64,000 bases of DNA, from positions 124,001-188,000 of the forward strand of contig NZ_JACXAE010000118.1 in the NCBI RefSeq assembly GCF_014698965.1, written 5' to 3'. Source of the DNA: Iningainema tapete BLCC-T55. Lineage in GTDB: Bacteria > Cyanobacteriota > Cyanobacteriia > Cyanobacteriales > Nostocaceae. Made by a program: the position numbers and the translations under genes. Positions 25,008 to 32,643 of this stretch are shown here, piece after piece (position 1 is the stretch's first letter; each line of letters opens with the position of its first letter). Under the pieces are notes generated by a model that was not told the origin of the DNA, did not search any database, and was given only the letters and a program-made list of their open reading frames with translations.

Positions 25008-26232
25008 TATACCACGAGTGAGCAGGGTGAGATTGAGACAGGGTATACTGTCCGACATTGGCAAGCGCGGCATCAAAAGCAGGTTGACGCAGATATAAAG
25101 TTAAATCCCGAATGATACGTTCCATCGGATGTGGTGGTAGCAAACCGCGAGTACCAACACAACGTTCGCACAACTGCATCACATCCATGCATATTTGTTC
25201 AATTGCCGTGCGCATCATGTTTGCATAGGCGACAAGTTTTTCTGCTTGCTGGTTGGTAACTGTAGGATAACCACCAAAAACAGGAGCATAGGCGGCTACC
25301 ATATCAGCAGAACCCCGTAACCAGAGATTACCGCTTTCAATTGCGATCGCCATTTTGCCAATTCGTTCTTTTTGGTATGGATCGTTTGTATAATCCTCAT
25401 AGCGAAGATATTGGCGAGTTGCATCAAACAGTGCTTCCGCCCCACCCAATTGCACCGCAGCAAACCGAATTACTCCTGCTGATAACCAGGGCTGTCGGTG
25501 GTAGTCACCTGGTTTGCCAATTAAGGCACTCTCTTCTAATTCAACACCGCTAAAATCTACTTTATAGCTAGCAGTTGCCCGCATTCCAGCAGGTTGCCAC
25601 CAATTAGGATCGCTCACTGTAGCAACTTCATCCATTGGTACAACGCACATCTGCCAACTACCATCAGGTAATACCCCGTTGACAAAAGGACGTTCAACGT
25701 ATCCCGAACCGGAACAAAAGGTTTTAGAACCTTCTAAACGATACCTTCCACCCTCTAGGGGAATCACTTTGACACCATCGGCTGCTTCAGCATTCCAAAC
25801 GCCGAAAATTTTGTGGCGATCGCGTGCATCTTTAGCGTATGCTTCAATTTGTGCGCTAGTACCAAAAGTTTGAATCAGTTGCAGAGCGTTGACATGTCCC
25901 TCATAAATTCTACCTACTGCCAAATTACCACGCCCGATCTGCTTCAACAGCATCAGCAGTTCATAAGTACTTTCGGCATCAATTCCCGCACCCCATCCAC
26001 CTAACTCTCGGTTTAATGGTACAGCTAACAAGCCAGCAGAGGCAATTAGCTCAAACTCGCTTCTAGGAAAAGCGCCATTGTAATCTATACTAGAGGCGTT
26101 AGCCGCGCAGTAATCAGCGATTTCCTTAACTTTGATTAAAGATTGGGCAATACTTGATTCTTGCCATGCCGGGAGATAAACACCCCTAGTTGTTTGAGTA
26201 GTAATAGACGCCTCCATCTCACATTTCTTCAT
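25000..26232 (-). CDS. Acyl-CoA dehydrogenase-like flavoprotein
   Basis: A product of 410 residues with the layout of the acyl-CoA dehydrogenase superfamily: a helical N-terminal domain (NASSIDYNGAFPRSEFELIA), a beta middle domain (FGVWNAEAADGVKVIPLEGG, TFCSGSGYVERP) and a helical C-terminal domain (CVGTRGLLPPHPMERIIRDL). A clear catalytic Glu of the classic enzymes was not identified, so it may be an FMN/FAD oxidase or monooxygenase-like member. It is the first gene of the three-gene operon; its start has an alternative Met at 26217. Confidence 0.82.
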   Translation of the reverse strand: MKKCEMEASITTQTTRGVYLPAWQESSIAQSLIKVKEIADYCAANASSIDYNGAFPRSEFELIASAGLLAVPLNRELGGWGAGIDAESTYELLMLLKQIGRGNLAVGRIYEGHVNALQLIQTFGTSAQIEAYAKDARDRHKIFGVWNAEAADGVKVIPLEGGRYRLEGSKTFCSGSGYVERPFVNGVLPDGSWQMCVVPMDEVATVSDPNWWQPAGMRATASYKVDFSGVELEESALIGKPGDYHRQPWLSAGVIRFAAVQLGGAEALFDATRQYLRYEDYTNDPYQKERIGKMAIAIESGNLWLRGSADMVAAYAPVFGGYPTVTNQQAEKLVAYANMMRTAIEQICMDVMQLCERCVGTRGLLPPHPMERIIRDLTLYLRQPAFDAALANVGQYTLSQSHPAHSWYNE

Positions 26233-26338
26233 ATCTTGTTGAAGATAGTAAAATTAAGTCGGCTACTAAAACCTCTATCTAGTGCGTGATTTCACGCTAG
26301 TTTTCCTTGTCTCGTTCCCATACTCAGGCGAAATTGTC

Positions 26339-26368
26339 GTAGGGGCAAAGGCAATGCCGTGCCCCTAC
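26339..26368. repeat. GTAGGGGCA/TGCCCCTAC inverted repeat
   Basis: Nine-base arms GTAGGGGCA and TGCCCCTAC surround AAGGCAATGCCG. This is a second family of short interspersed palindromes common in cyanobacteria. It lies just downstream of the minus-strand gene at 26388 and might help end its transcript. Confidence 0.7.
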
Positions 26369-26387
26369 CATGCGATTAACTACTTAA

Positions 26388-26792
26388 TTACTTAGTCAAC
26401 AAGTGAATTGCCGCACCTGCAGCTGCACCGCCAATAGCATTCTTACCAGCACGTCTGGGGTTAGTAACAGTACCAGATAAAGTACCAGCAGCAGCACCCA
26501 CACCAATATCTTGAACTACATTGCGTTTTTTGTCTCTGTTTCTGCTAGTATTTCTGATCCCATTAGCACCATTGACAGCTGCACCAGCCGCAGCACCATT
26601 AACAGCATTACCGAGTGTAGAACCGTTACCAGTAACGGCTCCAGAGATTACACCAGCCGCAGCACCAATACCCACATCTCTGAGTATTTTATCATCTGCT
26701 GCAGCAGGTTGAGTGGTAGGAAGTACGGTGACACCGATTAGACTTGTAGCCAACAGGTTGGGTAATAGTATGCGCTTCCAAGTCAGATTCAT
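26388..26792 (-). CDS. Secreted glycine-zipper protein
   Basis: A product of 134 residues. A signal peptide (KRILLPNLLATSLIGVTVLP, cleavage near PAAAD) is followed by Gly/Ala zippers: DVGIGAAAGVISGAVTG, VNGAAAGAAVNGA, DIGVGAAAGTLSGTV and IGGAAAGAAIHLL. Such repeats pack helices in membranes, as in glycine-zipper proteins related to YMGG and outer-membrane lipoproteins. A basic stretch, RNTSRNRDKKRN, separates the two halves. It is probably periplasmic or envelope-associated; a specific role is not known. Confidence 0.75.
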   Translation of the reverse strand: MNLTWKRILLPNLLATSLIGVTVLPTTQPAAADDKILRDVGIGAAAGVISGAVTGNGSTLGNAVNGAAAGAAVNGANGIRNTSRNRDKKRNVVQDIGVGAAAGTLSGTVTNPRRAGKNAIGGAAAGAAIHLLTK

Positions 26793-26921
26793 AAAACGTC
26801 CCCTCTTTGTTCAATCCTTAATACATCTTCACCTAAGTTAGCAAAGTTTTCCGTGGAAACACAGCTAACTATTTACAGATAAAAATCTGTCATAAGGATG
26901 GTATTACCGAGTTATGATGTG

Positions 26922-27461
26922 CTACTTAGCGGCAACTACATCAAACTCAAACTTACCAACAGGGCGATTATCGATAGAGACTTCTATAGTATGTTTACCT
27001 GTGGGATCTCCAGGAAGAACAGTCCAAGTGTTTCCAATCACGCCGTTGCCAGTGTATACTGTACGGCGCGTTACTCCTTCAATGTTGTCTGCTGATGTTG
27101 AGAATTCTGCTTTCTCGTTATTTTTCCAAGTTTTCGCAGCTTTTGGCAGTCGATAAACCTCGCGCCAAGTTACCTGACCTTGGTAATCTTTAAGTTGGAT
27201 ACGCCATCCGTATGCCGTGCCTTCTTTTAACAACACTTTATTAGTAGGCGTAAAGGAAACGGTATAATCTGCTGGATTAACTTTAACAATGCCAAACTCA
27301 GTCTTTTCTACAGCAATCTTTTTGTCAGAGGCAGGTTTGGTAATTTGCTGAATCTGTTGTTGAGCTTGATTCCATTGCGTGGGAACTTGCTCACAGGCAG
27401 TTACTGAAAGTGATCCAGCAAGTACAACGATTGTAGTATAAGCTTTAAAACGCATAAGCAA
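26922..27461 (-). CDS. Hypothetical lipoprotein
   Basis: A product of 179 residues (177 if it starts at the second Met, 27455). The N-terminus has a lipoprotein signal ending LSVTAC, so Cys23 is the probable lipidated residue. The mature part is beta-rich: IVKVNPADYTVSFTPTNKVL, YGWRIQLKDYQGQVTWREVY, GNTWTVLPGDPTGKHTIEVS and PVGKFEFDVV. The closing domain resembles an immunoglobulin-like fold of envelope proteins. It is monocistronic; the role is unknown. Confidence 0.65.
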   Translation of the reverse strand: MLMRFKAYTTIVVLAGSLSVTACEQVPTQWNQAQQQIQQITKPASDKKIAVEKTEFGIVKVNPADYTVSFTPTNKVLLKEGTAYGWRIQLKDYQGQVTWREVYRLPKAAKTWKNNEKAEFSTSADNIEGVTRRTVYTGNGVIGNTWTVLPGDPTGKHTIEVSIDNRPVGKFEFDVVAAK

Positions 27462-27614
27462 TGTATATTAATTACGACTGTACTATCAGTTTTTTGAGAG
27501 TGCGTTTATACGTATATCACAATTTGCTGAGTTTTCACGCTGGAATGAGAATTTTTTTACGGGAAGTGCGATCGCCTGTTAGATACAATTAGGGTAAGCT
27601 CCATCGACCAACAT

Positions 27615-28514
27615 ATGATTATGCTGCAACAGCGTCCTTCCATTCCGCAAACAGATCCGCCCCTTGCTGCCAAATTGACGCTGCCGACCATGTATGATTT
27701 ACCTAGTGAAGATCCCTTGGAGCCTGGTTTGCCCGACGAATTCCACGATTTACAACCCCAACTACTTAGCCGGACATTACGGTTAATAGACTACACAAAT
27801 GACCGAGTATTTACAGGAACAGATCTCAATCTGTACTATGATGTAAGGCATCCTTTATGGCACAAGCGTCCAGATTGGTTTTTAGTACTGGATGTGCCAC
27901 GCTTGTATGAAGAAACTGATTTGCGCTCTAGCTATGTTGTTTGGCAAGAAGGAGTAAATCCCTTTGTTGTTATAGAATTGCTTTCACCTGGTACTGAGAA
28001 AGAAGACTTGGGTGAGAATGCTGAATTGGAAGAAGTGGTAACAACTTCTGAATTGGAGAGTATAGTGATTGAATCTGAGAACATTAATGGACAAGCTGTA
28101 AAAGAAACTCCTCCCAAAAAGTGGGATGTATATGAACGCATTTTACGAGTACCATATTATATAGTATTCAGTCGCTACACAAATCGCCTACGTGGTTTCA
28201 AACTAGAAGGAGGACACTACCAAGAGCAAACCATCAATCCTGACAATCCACGCTTTTGGATTCCTGAGTTGAAGTTGGGATTGGGTGTGTGGGAAGGAGA
28301 GTTTGAAGGTATCACTCGTAAATGGTTGCGCTGGTATGATTCGGAGGGTAACTGGATGCCAACGGATACAGAATTGGCTTTTGAGGAGGCACAGCAAGAA
28401 CGGCAACTGAGAGAACAAGAACGGCAAAAGCGACTTAAGCTGACACAAAAGTTGCGTTTTCTGACTCCAGAGCAGTTAGAAGCTTTGGGTATTGACCCTC
28501 AGGATTTAGAATAA
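27615..28514 (+). CDS. Uma2 family protein, long form with coiled-coil tail
   Basis: A product of 299 residues. After a Pro-rich start, RPDWFLVLDVP, VVWQEGVNPFVVIELLSPGT and YYIVFSRYTN follow the Uma2 pattern (aspartate, glutamate and central strands). An acidic insertion of about 45 residues (LEEVVTTSELESIVIESENI) lies before KKWDVYERIL. The C-terminus is a charged coiled coil (EEAQQERQLREQERQKRLKL) ending LEALGIDPQDLE, a tail shared with the Uma2 protein at 55304. A nuclease role is predicted from the fold only. Confidence 0.82.
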   Translation: MIMLQQRPSIPQTDPPLAAKLTLPTMYDLPSEDPLEPGLPDEFHDLQPQLLSRTLRLIDYTNDRVFTGTDLNLYYDVRHPLWHKRPDWFLVLDVPRLYEETDLRSSYVVWQEGVNPFVVIELLSPGTEKEDLGENAELEEVVTTSELESIVIESENINGQAVKETPPKKWDVYERILRVPYYIVFSRYTNRLRGFKLEGGHYQEQTINPDNPRFWIPELKLGLGVWEGEFEGITRKWLRWYDSEGNWMPTDTELAFEEAQQERQLREQERQKRLKLTQKLRFLTPEQLEALGIDPQDLE

Positions 28515-28559
28515 CTCAGATCTTGCACCTTCACCCGAATACGCCTTGACTTATGTAAG

Positions 28560-28653
28560 GGCTAATAGCTCAAGTCCGTTAAAACGGACTGAATATATAT
28601 CCAGTAAGCTGTCTTCTTACTTAAGCTATTAGCCTAGAAATTTATTTCTAGGC
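28560..28653. repeat. Nested stem-loop repeat element
   Basis: The outer arms GGCTAATAGCT (28560-28570) and AGCTATTAGCC (28624-28634) are perfect complements. Inside lies AGTCCGTT/AACGGACT (28573-28590). A second hairpin, GCCTAGAAA/TTTCTAGGC (28632-28653), abuts it. This clover-like layout resembles REP or MITE-type elements. Its right end overlaps the DUF4058 relic. Confidence 0.75.
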
Positions 28654-28846
28654 AGTCAGGAATTCCGATCAAAAGAGCATCTTCTCCACTCATCTGATAA
28701 ACCCGCTTTTCTACCCCAACTCGGTATTTTGGTAGCAATTGGGAGTTCAACGACTCAGCAATTATTCCTATCAGCAAGTGATGGACTTCAAACCAGAATT
28801 TAGGATTTTCTAAATAGGGGTTCATCCCTGGAAACGGATATGGGAT
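28634..28846 (-). pseudogene. DUF4058 family, 5' fragment
   Basis: The minus strand reads PYPFPGMNPYLENPKFWFEV, HHLLIGIIAESLNSQLLPKY, RVGVEKRVYQMSGEDALLI, the start of DUF4058 proteins (normally around 250 residues). The codon where the family Met is expected (28844-28846) is ATC, and the frame ends after about 70 residues inside the hairpin GCCTAGAAA/TTTCTAGGC. Both ends are therefore damaged. An ORF from the internal ATG at 28825 exists but is unlikely to give a working protein. Confidence 0.7.
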
Positions 28847-29046
28847 TCCGATTTGCGCTTTGAGGTTTGTCGTGAGGATGTTTCTATCATACCCTTAAAC
28901 TGCATAAATTGATAGTAATAAACATATTCAATAATAAAGATGGAAGCAAAGAAAGCGAATCCATTCTATTCAGCTAGTAATGACTTTTTTGTGCCAAAAC
29001 TAAGCTGAAATTGTCATGCAACTCAATTTCTTATGGGTAAACAAAT

Positions 29047-29439
29047 ATGTATTACATTCATCCTTTTCAACTAGAACTTCATCAACTAGAAACTCTCGTT
29101 GTGCATGTGCAACAATCCAATCAAGAGGTGCAAAAATCCAACCTTGAGATTAATACCAAAGCCATTGCTAAAAAAGGTGATACTGTTACAACTCAAGCTG
29201 TGGGCGAAGAAGGTGGTTCTAAAGTCACAACTCGGGCTGTGGGCGAGGAAGGTGGTTCTAAAGTTACTACTTACGCTGTGGGTGAAGAAGGTGGTTACAA
29301 AACCACAACTCAAGCTGTGGGTGAGGAAGGTGGTACGAAAGTTACTACTTACGCTGTGGGTGAAGAAGGTGGTTCTAAAGTCACTACCTACGCTTTTTGT
29401 GAAGAGGGAGGTAGTAGTTGTAACAATTTCAGTTTTTAA
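29047..29439 (+). CDS. Multi-core graspetide precursor peptide with six TTxxxxEE repeats
   Basis: A product of 130 residues. Residues 1-45 form a leader-like helical part (MYYIHPFQLELHQLETLVVH, VQQSNQEVQKSNLEINTKAI). From residue 48 six units follow with an exact 13-residue period: TTQAVGEEGG, TTRAVGEEGG, TTYAVGEEGG, TTQAVGEEGG, TTYAVGEEGG, TTYAFCEEGG. The Thr pairs are at 48, 61, 74, 87, 100 and 113, the Glu pairs at 54, 67, 80, 93, 106 and 119. TTxxxxEE is the core of plesiocin-type graspetides, in which an ATP-grasp enzyme joins Thr hydroxyls to Glu carboxylates. The leader has no PFFARFL motif, so it is not a microviridin. The ATP-grasp gene follows. The coding potential of the opposite strand is only a shadow. 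Confidence 0.87.
   Translation: MYYIHPFQLELHQLETLVVHVQQSNQEVQKSNLEINTKAIAKKGDTVTTQAVGEEGGSKVTTRAVGEEGGSKVTTYAVGEEGGYKTTTQAVGEEGGTKVTTYAVGEEGGSKVTTYAFCEEGGSSCNNFSF
29188..29406 (+). repeat. 39-bp tandem repeats encoding the graspetide cores
   Basis: Five full 39-bp units and one shorter end, each encoding one TTxxxxEEGG core and its spacer (SKV, YKT or TKV). The units differ at a few bases, mostly at the third core residue (Q, R or Y) and at wobble positions. This suggests expansion by slippage or recombination. Confidence 0.9.
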
Positions 29440-29443
29440 TGCT

Positions 29444-29473
29444 TGTAGAGACGTTGCCTGCAACGTCTCTACA
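29444..29473. repeat. Palindromic repeat of the GTAGAGACG family
   Basis: TGTAGAGACGTTGC and GCAACGTCTCTACA form a perfect stem around CT. It lies four bases after the graspetide precursor stop, where it could stabilise or end the precursor transcript and lower expression of the ligase gene (inference). Confidence 0.9.
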
Positions 29474-29587
29474 GGGATTTGGGAAAATTACAAATTTGTG
29501 GAAGGACGTAATTCATTCCCAAATTTAGCTAATTGTCTTTGTTGGCGTTTCTAAATTAAGATATGAATTTAAAAAATCACGATTTTA

Positions 29588-29616
29588 CGGAGACGCCCCA
29601 CCGGGGCGTCTCTACA
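29588..29616. repeat. Palindromic repeat, GGAGACGCCCC variant
   Basis: GGAGACGCCCC and GGGGCGTCTC flank ACC in a strong GC-rich stem. It is the second repeat of this family in the 245-base gap between the precursor and the ATP-grasp gene. Confidence 0.85.
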
Positions 29617-29684
29617 GGTGTGAATTTTATTATCGTCTATATTTAGAACACAATTAACCGTCACTCATTTATTATGTTTTAAAA

Positions 29685-30587
29685 ATGAATATTTTAATTC
29701 TAGGTGATTCTTCAGATGCTCATGCTGCACATGTGAAAGATTATCTTACACAAGCAGGAGCGACGGTAGATTATTTAGATACGAGTATGTTTCCTACTCA
29801 GTTGCGCATGTCTTGGCAACCAAATACTCAAGTAGGATCTATAAAGTTGTCTTCACGTCAATTGGAATTCCAAGATATTCACAGTGTTTTTTGGCGTAGT
29901 TTTGCTGGTGTTGGCGTTCCTCATTTAGAAGATTCACATCAGCTTCAGATTGCGTTCAATGATTCTATGAGTACGGTGCGAACTTTGATGAAAGCTTGCC
30001 CTTGTCGTTGGGTTAATTCTTGGGAGGCGTATCAGTTTCATAAAGAGAAACCACTGCAACTTCATGCTTGTCAGCGTATAGGAGTTAAAATTCCCGAAAC
30101 TCTAATTACTAACGATCCAGAACAAGTGATTAGGTTTGCTAAATCTCATGAGCGAGTGATTTTTAAACCAGTTTATGGAGGTGCTCATACCCAAATTTTG
30201 ACTGAATCTCATTTAGATCCTCATCGGCTAAATTTAGCTCTCTCGTTGTCTCCTGTTACTATTCAAGAGTATATTGGTGGTACAAATATTCGCAGTTATG
30301 TCATTGGCAATTCAGTTTATTCTGCGGAAATTTGCAGTAACTTTTTAGATTTTAGGGAAGATTTAAATGCTAAGTTGATTCCTCATGAGTTGCCAAAACA
30401 GATTCAACAGCAGTGTCGAGATATTACCCAAGCTTTATACTTAGAGTGGACTGCGATTGATTGGCGTCTAACTCCTTGGGGTGAATATGTCTTCTTAGAA
30501 GCAAATCCTAGCCCAATGTTTCTCCACTTTGAGCAACAAACTGGTTTTCCCATCACTGAGAAGTTAGTTCAGTTGTTGATGAGTTAA
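29685..30587 (+). CDS. ATP-grasp graspetide macrocyclase (MvdD/MdnC-like ligase)
   Basis: A product of 300 residues, close to the usual size of graspetide ligases. The ATP-grasp landmarks are in order: RVIFKPVYGGAHTQIL with Lys161, the hinge IQEYIGGTNIRSYVIG at 193-208 with Arg203, ID(W)R at 258-261, and YVFLEANPSPMFLHF with metal ligands Glu272 and Asn274. The first 120 residues form the pre-ATP-grasp domain (MNILILGDSSDAHAAHVKDY, SVFWRSFAGV). The family makes omega-ester or omega-amide links in a leader-bound peptide; the TTxxxxEE peptide 245 bases upstream on the same strand is the obvious substrate. No transporter, protease or acetyltransferase gene is next to it. It converges on the histidine kinase gene. 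Confidence 0.85.
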   Translation: MNILILGDSSDAHAAHVKDYLTQAGATVDYLDTSMFPTQLRMSWQPNTQVGSIKLSSRQLEFQDIHSVFWRSFAGVGVPHLEDSHQLQIAFNDSMSTVRTLMKACPCRWVNSWEAYQFHKEKPLQLHACQRIGVKIPETLITNDPEQVIRFAKSHERVIFKPVYGGAHTQILTESHLDPHRLNLALSLSPVTIQEYIGGTNIRSYVIGNSVYSAEICSNFLDFREDLNAKLIPHELPKQIQQQCRDITQALYLEWTAIDWRLTPWGEYVFLEANPSPMFLHFEQQTGFPITEKLVQLLMS

Positions 30588-30647
30588 TTTTCTAGAAATG
30601 CATTCATAGACAAAATTCATCTGTATCGCCATTAACCTGAAATGGTA

Positions 30648-32069
30648 TTAGACTTGAAACAGGTACTGCTGCTGGATAGGAATTTGAATGACAAATTCCG
30701 TCCCCATTCCTGGTATTGAAAAACAGGCTAGCTTACCGCCATGATTTTCGGTGATAATTTTGTAACTGATAGCCATTCCCATTCCTGTTCCCTTACCGAC
30801 AGGTTTTGTTGTGAAGAATGGATTAAAAATATGTGGTTGAATTGCTTCGGGAATTCCAGTCCCATTGTCGGCAATCACAACTTTTACCCATTGTGAGTCA
30901 ACCACAGATGTCTGAATCGTGATTTCGCTGGGGCGATGGTTAATTTCCCGATCGGTTCGTTTAGCGTTGAACTCTTCAATCGCATCGATCGCATTTACCA
31001 GAATATTCATGAAAACTTGGTTAAGTTGTCCACAATAACACTCTACCAATGGCAAGTTACCATAGTCTCGGATTACCTTGATTTCTGAACATTCCGATGT
31101 CGCTTTCAGTCGATGTTGCAGAATTAGTAAGGTGCTATCAATACCTTCATGGATATCAACTGCTTTGATTTGAGCTTCGTTCAGGCGTGAAAAATTACGG
31201 AGTGACGTCACAATCTGGGCAATTCGCTCAGTACCTATTTCCATTGAACGCAGAAGTTGGGGAAAATCTGCTTGCAAAAATTCCCAGTCTATTTTCTTCG
31301 CTGCTGTCTCAATTTCCAATACTGGGTTAGGGTAATGCTTTTGATACAGTTGCACGAAATCCAATAGATTCAATGCATATTCTTTCACGTAAATCAAGTT
31401 ACCATAAACAAAGTTAACCGGGTTATTGATTTCATGGGCAATCCCTGCTACTAATTGTCCTAGACTAGACATTTTTTCCGCTTGAATCAGTTGGGCTTGG
31501 GTCTGTTGGAGTTCAATGAGTAACTTTTGCAGTCGTGCAGTTTCCATCTGTAAACAGGTATTAGCTTCACGCAACTCTTGAGTACGTTTAACTACCTGTT
31601 GTTCCAAAGCTTCATTAACTTTTTGGAGTCGGCGCTCTGCTTCCCTTTGGTAAGTGACGTCTCGTAACACTAAAACTGAACTAACGGAGTCATCTGTCTC
31701 TATCAAGTTGTTGGGAATTTCTACAAACGACCAAGCAATTTCTAGAATTAGGTATTGGCTTGATTGATGATATTCATAACATTGTTTACCACTTTTTCTG
31801 GTTTCCAGAGCGATCGCCACAGGATGAGCATCACCTGAAACGACTTGTCCATCCAGTAATAAAGGCAATTTCTCTGATAATGATTTTCCTAAAAGTAACA
31901 AACGAGTCTGCCCAAAAAAACGTTCGAGGGCAGCATTACACCACTTGATTCTACCTTGACGATCTGTCCAAACAATACATTCCTCAACCGTGCTGAGCGC
32001 AATTTCCATTTTACTCAGGGTTGAGCTAAGTTGTTTGAGTTGGGAATTTGAGTCAGATATCTGGGACAT
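30648..32069 (-). CDS. PAS-containing sensor histidine kinase
   Basis: A product of 473 residues with no membrane segment. A PAS domain lies at about 25-140 (VEECIVWTDRQGRIKWCNAA), then a coiled coil (VNEALEQQVVKRTQELREAN). The H box is LVAGIAHEINNPVNFVYGNL; the N box is NQVFMNILVNAIDAIEE; the G boxes are IADNGTGIP and GKGTGMGMAIS. It should autophosphorylate on the H-box His. No response regulator gene is adjacent, so the partner is elsewhere. It is the second gene of an operon with the small PAS protein 14 bases upstream, whose promoter is shared in sequence with the csm operon. Confidence 0.9.
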   Translation of the reverse strand: MSQISDSNSQLKQLSSTLSKMEIALSTVEECIVWTDRQGRIKWCNAALERFFGQTRLLLLGKSLSEKLPLLLDGQVVSGDAHPVAIALETRKSGKQCYEYHQSSQYLILEIAWSFVEIPNNLIETDDSVSSVLVLRDVTYQREAERRLQKVNEALEQQVVKRTQELREANTCLQMETARLQKLLIELQQTQAQLIQAEKMSSLGQLVAGIAHEINNPVNFVYGNLIYVKEYALNLLDFVQLYQKHYPNPVLEIETAAKKIDWEFLQADFPQLLRSMEIGTERIAQIVTSLRNFSRLNEAQIKAVDIHEGIDSTLLILQHRLKATSECSEIKVIRDYGNLPLVECYCGQLNQVFMNILVNAIDAIEEFNAKRTDREINHRPSEITIQTSVVDSQWVKVVIADNGTGIPEAIQPHIFNPFFTTKPVGKGTGMGMAISYKIITENHGGKLACFSIPGMGTEFVIQIPIQQQYLFQV

Positions 32070-32083
32070 TCAATCCTGACCAC

Positions 32084-32443
32084 CTATGCCATTTCCAAGG
32101 GACGTAATGTTGCAGCAAAAAGCCAGCGTCCCTCTTGTTTCTCAGCAATAATAAAGTGTTCAGATTCAATTTCTTGATGAGCTTTTGTAACTGCCTTCAG
32201 ATTTAATGGGTGATTGAGGACAGTGGCTTGTCCAGTAGCAGAAAAGCGGGCAAATCCTAAATTATGGGAGTCATGAAAGAACGGTGGGAGAATTAGTGTC
32301 AATGGTTGACCAATAATTTCTTGAGCAGTCCACCCAAAAACATTTACAAAATGAATGTTGATATCCACCACAATTCCTTCGTGATCGGTGACGATCACAG
32401 GTACATCACTTTGTTTAAGTTGCTCAATCGTTGGAGTTAACAT
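32084..32443 (-). CDS. Single PAS-domain protein
   Basis: From MLTPTIEQLKQSDVPVIVTD at 32443 the product has 119 residues; GTGAGGAA six or more bases upstream is a good binding site, and the GTG at 32458 that overlaps this site is the less likely start. The whole protein is one PAS fold: PVIVTDHEGIVVDINIHFVN, VFGWTAQEIIGQPLTLILPP and a closing beta sheet (EGRWLFAATLRPLE). No cofactor-binding His or Cys is evident. It probably acts as a detached sensor for the kinase. Confidence 0.85.
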   Translation of the reverse strand: MLTPTIEQLKQSDVPVIVTDHEGIVVDINIHFVNVFGWTAQEIIGQPLTLILPPFFHDSHNLGFARFSATGQATVLNHPLNLKAVTKAHQEIESEHFIIAEKQEGRWLFAATLRPLEMA

Positions 32444-32497
32444 TCTATTCCTCACCAAAAACTTGTCTAAATAGATTGTTTCTATTAAAGAGTGAAA

Positions 32498-32562
32498 ACT
32501 AAAAATAGCTATATATAACTTTATAGCCGCAACTATTATATGTAGTAAATGTGGGAAATACT
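32498..32562 (-). promoter_or_regulatory. Upstream element shared with the csm operon (copy 1)
   Basis: Read on the minus strand, this 65-bp segment matches 36541-36605 at about 60 of 65 positions without gaps. It holds TACATATAATAGTT with a TATAAT box and, just downstream, an imperfect dyad GGCTATA/TATAGCT. It ends 54 bases before the start of the PAS gene, an arrangement expected of a promoter with an operator. Confidence 0.7.
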
Positions 32563-32643
32563 GAAGTTTAGACTCAGCAACAAGAAAAGACCCAGCAGGG
32601 CTGAGTTGAGAACCCCCCTAAACTGTTACATTTATGATGATAG

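Noticed and set aside
29047-29439. Microviridin-type precursor
   Set aside because: No PFFARFL leader motif and no single microviridin core; the core pattern is TTxxxxEE.
29086-29463. Minus-strand ORF of 125 residues with repeats across the graspetide precursor
   Set aside because: It is the complement of the tandem repeats; the plus strand gives exact TTxxxxEE cores and sits before the ligase gene.
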